Assembly: GCA_964407265.1 (NCBI GenBank)
Contig: CAYOUV010000005.1
Location: 1 to 64,000 of the forward strand
Source of the DNA: CAYOUV01 sp964407265
GTDB taxonomy: Bacteria > Chloroflexota > Anaerolineae > Anaerolineales > Villigracilaceae
Length of the DNA stretch: 64,000 bases
Reading direction: 5' to 3'
Part shown: piece after piece, positions 62,416-64,000 of the stretch
How positions within the stretch are numbered: the first letter of the stretch is position 1
How the letters are laid out: each line of letters starts with the position of its first letter
Position numbers and translations under genes: made by a program
The notes under the pieces: model-generated
What the model saw: the letters and a program-made list of their open reading frames with translations, nothing else
What the model was told of the DNA's origin: nothing
Database searches by the model: none

Positions 62416-62867
62416 GCCTGTACTCCTTGCGTTGCAGGGGCGCGGGGGGCGATTTCGCTTTTTACGAAACCGATCCCTTTCAGCAACTCATTCATCTGGT
62501 TGACTTCTTTCAAGAAGGGTTTGACGCAAACGGTGCAGATGGCTGCCAGGCGCAGGCGGCGGATGTCGATGTTGCGCGCTTTCATCAATGCATAAGCATC
62601 GTTGATCAACTTGGCCGTACCATCAGCTTCGACTTTGTACGGGCTGTCGGTGCCACTGTACATGACAATGACGCCGTCTATGCCGTGTTCGAAAGCATGC
62701 ACAAAGAACTCTGGCGGGAACATACACGGACACATTATTGGGAGGACGAAGGTGTTGGCCGGATAATCCAAATGGGCTTGACCAGTGGAATCTGCGCCAG
62801 CATAGCCACCCGCCAGGGTGGCCAGGATTAAGATTTTAGGTTGCTGTGTTTGCATAAGTTGGGCCAT
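62412..62867 (-). CDS. MvhD-like protein (hydrogenase iron-sulfur/delta subunit family), cysteine-poor
   Basis: A 151-residue protein, start ATG 62867 behind AAGGA. Family landmarks: ILATLAGGYAGADSTG, VLPIMCPCMFPPEFFVHAFEHGIDGVIVM and the C-terminal IRRLRLAAICTVCVKPFLKEVNQMNELLKGIG. In the usual proteins the next block reads GCHPGDCHY and provides ligands for the [2Fe-2S] cluster; here it reads YSGTDSPYK and lacks them. Cysteines MCPC and CTVC remain. It normally passes electrons to HdrA. First gene of the tightly overlapping Hdr set. Confidence 0.8.
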   Translation of the reverse strand: MAQLMQTQQPKILILATLAGGYAGADSTGQAHLDYPANTFVLPIMCPCMFPPEFFVHAFEHGIDGVIVMYSGTDSPYKVEADGTAKLINDAYALMKARNIDIRRLRLAAICTVCVKPFLKEVNQMNELLKGIGFVKSEIAPRAPATQGVQA

Positions 62868-62971
62868 GGCTAATCCTTCTTGAACCTGCAAAGGCTCAAG
62901 TCATTCACCACAAAGGTACGCGGACTAAAAAAACTGATATTCTTCTATGTGGTCGATTTTTAATAGAAGAA

Positions 62972-63226
62972 TTACTTCATGCGTCGGATGAAGAGCCGCT
63001 CGTAGCCTTCACCGGGTAGTATGCCCATGAACTCATGTCCGACTTTCTCGCACCAGCGCGGCATATCATTCTTGGTATTGACGTCGCCTGACCAGATTTC
63101 GAGGACTTCGCCAACCTTGACAGCTGCGATGCCCTTCTTGGCTTCCAGCAACGGGCCCGGGCAGGACATGGCACGTGCATCAACAACTTTGGCAGCCTGG
63201 ATATTCGCTAATTCAGGGGTAGTCAT
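62972..63226 (-). CDS. TusA/SirA-like sulfur carrier protein
   Basis: An 84-residue protein with the TusA motif VVDARAMSCPGPLLEAKKGI, whose Cys (about residue 22) carries persulfide sulfur. A second cysteine is in PRWCEKVGHEF. GGAGGTTACCC precedes ATG 63226. Position at the head of the Hdr-like operon, with DsrE at its end, supports a sulfur-delivery role. Confidence 0.88.
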   Translation of the reverse strand: MTTPELANIQAAKVVDARAMSCPGPLLEAKKGIAAVKVGEVLEIWSGDVNTKNDMPRWCEKVGHEFMGILPGEGYERLFIRRMK

Positions 63227-63250
63227 GGGTAACCTCCTTCAGGTTATTAA

Positions 63251-63559
63251 TCATTTAGCGTGGTTATCGCTGGTAAGTGGATTGGCCAAAATCGAACATT
63301 CCTTCAGCCACTCATTTTCAGCGATTCGATAATAGATCGTCTGTCCGTCGCGCCTGGCAGACACAATGTTGTGCTCTTTAAGCAGGGCAAGGTGTTGCGA
63401 GATGTTTTGTAAAGATGTGCCAACTTCACTGGCAATCTCACTGACAGGCAATTCGCGCTCAGAAAGGCTCCACAAAATCAAAATTCGAGAAGCATTTCCA
63501 AACACTCTGTATAGTTCTGCTTGCTCCTCAGCAAGTTTCCTTAATGCCTGAATCGTCAT
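63251..63559 (-). CDS. ArsR-family regulator (3)
   Basis: A 102-residue winged-helix regulator: GNASRILILWSLSERELPVSEIASEVGTSLQNISQHLALLKEHNIVSARRDGQTIYYRIAEN. A single cysteine lies near the C-terminus (LKECSILANP). It is the first gene of the minus-strand Hdr/TusA operon, 24 bp before tusA. It is related to the regulator at 45720; ArsR-type repressors also control known sHdr sulfur-oxidation clusters. Confidence 0.9.
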   Translation of the reverse strand: MTIQALRKLAEEQAELYRVFGNASRILILWSLSERELPVSEIASEVGTSLQNISQHLALLKEHNIVSARRDGQTIYYRIAENEWLKECSILANPLTSDNHAK

Positions 63560-63619
63560 TCAAACCCATTCTCTTTCGTACAACAAAATTGCCAAACAGC
63601 TTAATTAAGAGCCTGCTTA

Positions 63620-63649
63620 ACTATAAGTGCGATATATCACAATCAACAA
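63620..63649 (-). promoter_or_regulatory. Promoter/operator of the ArsR-tusA-Hdr operon
   Basis: On the minus strand TTGTTG (63649-63644), an 18 bp spacer and TATAGT (63625-63620). The spacer holds a near-palindrome GTGATATATCGCAC, a likely binding site for the ArsR protein encoded 60 bp downstream. Confidence 0.5.
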
Positions 63650-63973
63650 GTGCTAATAATCACAAACGAATGTTGTCTATTCTATAGCTGGCTATAGGTA
63701 TTTTTTATGGCCCCACCTATTCACTCTTCATCCAATCGCAAACTTCGGCCAGGTTGATAATCTATTCTGCTTTCCCGTTCCAATAAAGGTCCAAACAGAC
63801 AGCTCCCAGTAGCCAAAGAAGTGCCCGCCTTCGATAAAATGAGGGGCGCCTACTTCTGTCGCTCGAATTCGGTTCAGAGATGGGAAACCGGAAATTAACC
63901 CGTAGGATCCAGGCAAAACCCTTTTACAGATGGGCATGACAAGCGACCGCTAGTCACCACAGGGAGTTGCACC
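63650..63973. other. Intergenic region at the right end
   Basis: The gap from 63560 to 63973 has no gene I can support. It holds the promoter listed above and a short inverted repeat CTATAGC-TG-GCTATAG at 63682-63697, preceded by TTGTCTAT and resembling half of the PadR operator at 48432. A minus-strand frame at 63728-63937 has no ribosome site or family likeness. Confidence 0.4.
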
Positions 63974-64000
63974 ATGCCAAAAGGAAAAGGTTGTGTTGCT
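63974..64000 (+). CDS. Start of a small plus-strand gene (truncated by window edge)
   Basis: AGGGAG, 7 nt, then ATG at 63974; nine codons (MPKGKGCVA) are visible. The Gly/Lys-rich start is reminiscent of the small DUF5320-type proteins, but too little is seen to assign it. The nearby CTATAG dyad would fit a PadR-type control. Confidence 0.45.

Noticed and set aside
63728..63937. 69-residue minus-strand frame near the right edge
   Set aside because: No ribosome site, no recognisable family or membrane/signal features.
1..64000. CRISPR arrays, insertion sequences, tRNA or rRNA genes
   Set aside because: No regularly spaced direct repeats with unique spacers, no transposase frame with inverted ends, and no cloverleaf or rRNA signature was seen by reading. 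A dedicated tRNA scan was not possible.

Overview
The window looks like a chromosomal segment of an anaerobic bacterium. Chloroflexota of the class Anaerolineae is my best guess. That is an inference from the mix of a giant RTX-type surface protein, a LacI/ABC/GPH sugar-use cluster, ceramidase-like hydrolases and Hdr/Psr-type redox genes; no rRNA or other marker gene is present to prove it. Base composition is moderate, genes are tightly packed with many ATGA-type overlaps, and I saw no insertion sequence, tRNA, rRNA or CRISPR array.

Layout. (1) Positions 1-15340, minus strand: one uninterrupted reading frame of at least 5,113 codons encodes a giant secreted repeat protein that runs off the left edge. 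(2) 15466-17073, minus: a TPR lipoprotein. (3) 17240-35715, plus: a long glycan-use cluster. It starts with an autoregulated LacI repressor whose operator sits on a good sigma-70-type promoter, followed by a sugar ABC importer without its ATPase, GH1 and GH4 glycosidases, a glycerol-1-phosphate-dehydrogenase-like protein, a Gfo/Idh oxidoreductase, PIG-L and YdjC/ChbG deacetylases, a BadF/NagK-type kinase, a DegT aminotransferase, two GPH symporters and two ceramidase-like hydrolases. The set points to amino-sugar or aminocyclitol-containing glycans. (4) 35775-46055, minus: an anaerobic respiratory cluster controlled by an ArsR regulator. It contains a triheme membrane cytochrome, two YeeE/YedE permeases, a Psr/Phs-type molybdopterin oxidoreductase with its Fe-S and NrfD subunits, then cytochrome b, a multiheme cytochrome c and a Rieske protein, and finally fmdE. 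fmdE is preceded by a probable molybdenum/tungsten cofactor riboswitch and a terminator. (5) 46443-47981, plus: an XRE-cupin regulator and a second triheme cytochrome. (6) 48432-53538, plus: a PadR-regulated iron-sulfur/metal-cofactor module with two MinD-like ATPases carrying ferredoxin domains, two NifX-like proteins, DUF59, CGGC and a radical SAM enzyme. (7) 53560-57151, plus: ArsR, DUF364, TrmO, a thioredoxin-VKOR fusion and LysR. (8) 57216-63559, minus: an ArsR-headed sulfur/electron-transfer operon with tusA, an MvhD-like protein, two HdrA-like flavoproteins, a small winged helix protein, a QmoC-like membrane subunit and a dsrE-like gene.

Most notable observation: the second YeeE/YedE gene (43698-44246) is split by a single in-frame UGA exactly where the family's conserved cysteine in a G-x-C-P/T-G motif is expected. 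A hairpin with a GGUC apical loop starts at the distance from that UGA used by bacterial SECIS elements. This reads as a selenocysteine-containing sulfur/selenium-family permease. Together with the thiosulfate/polysulfide-type oxidoreductase, TusA, DsrE and Qmo/Hdr genes, it suggests that sulfur (or selenium) trafficking is a central theme of the right half of the window.
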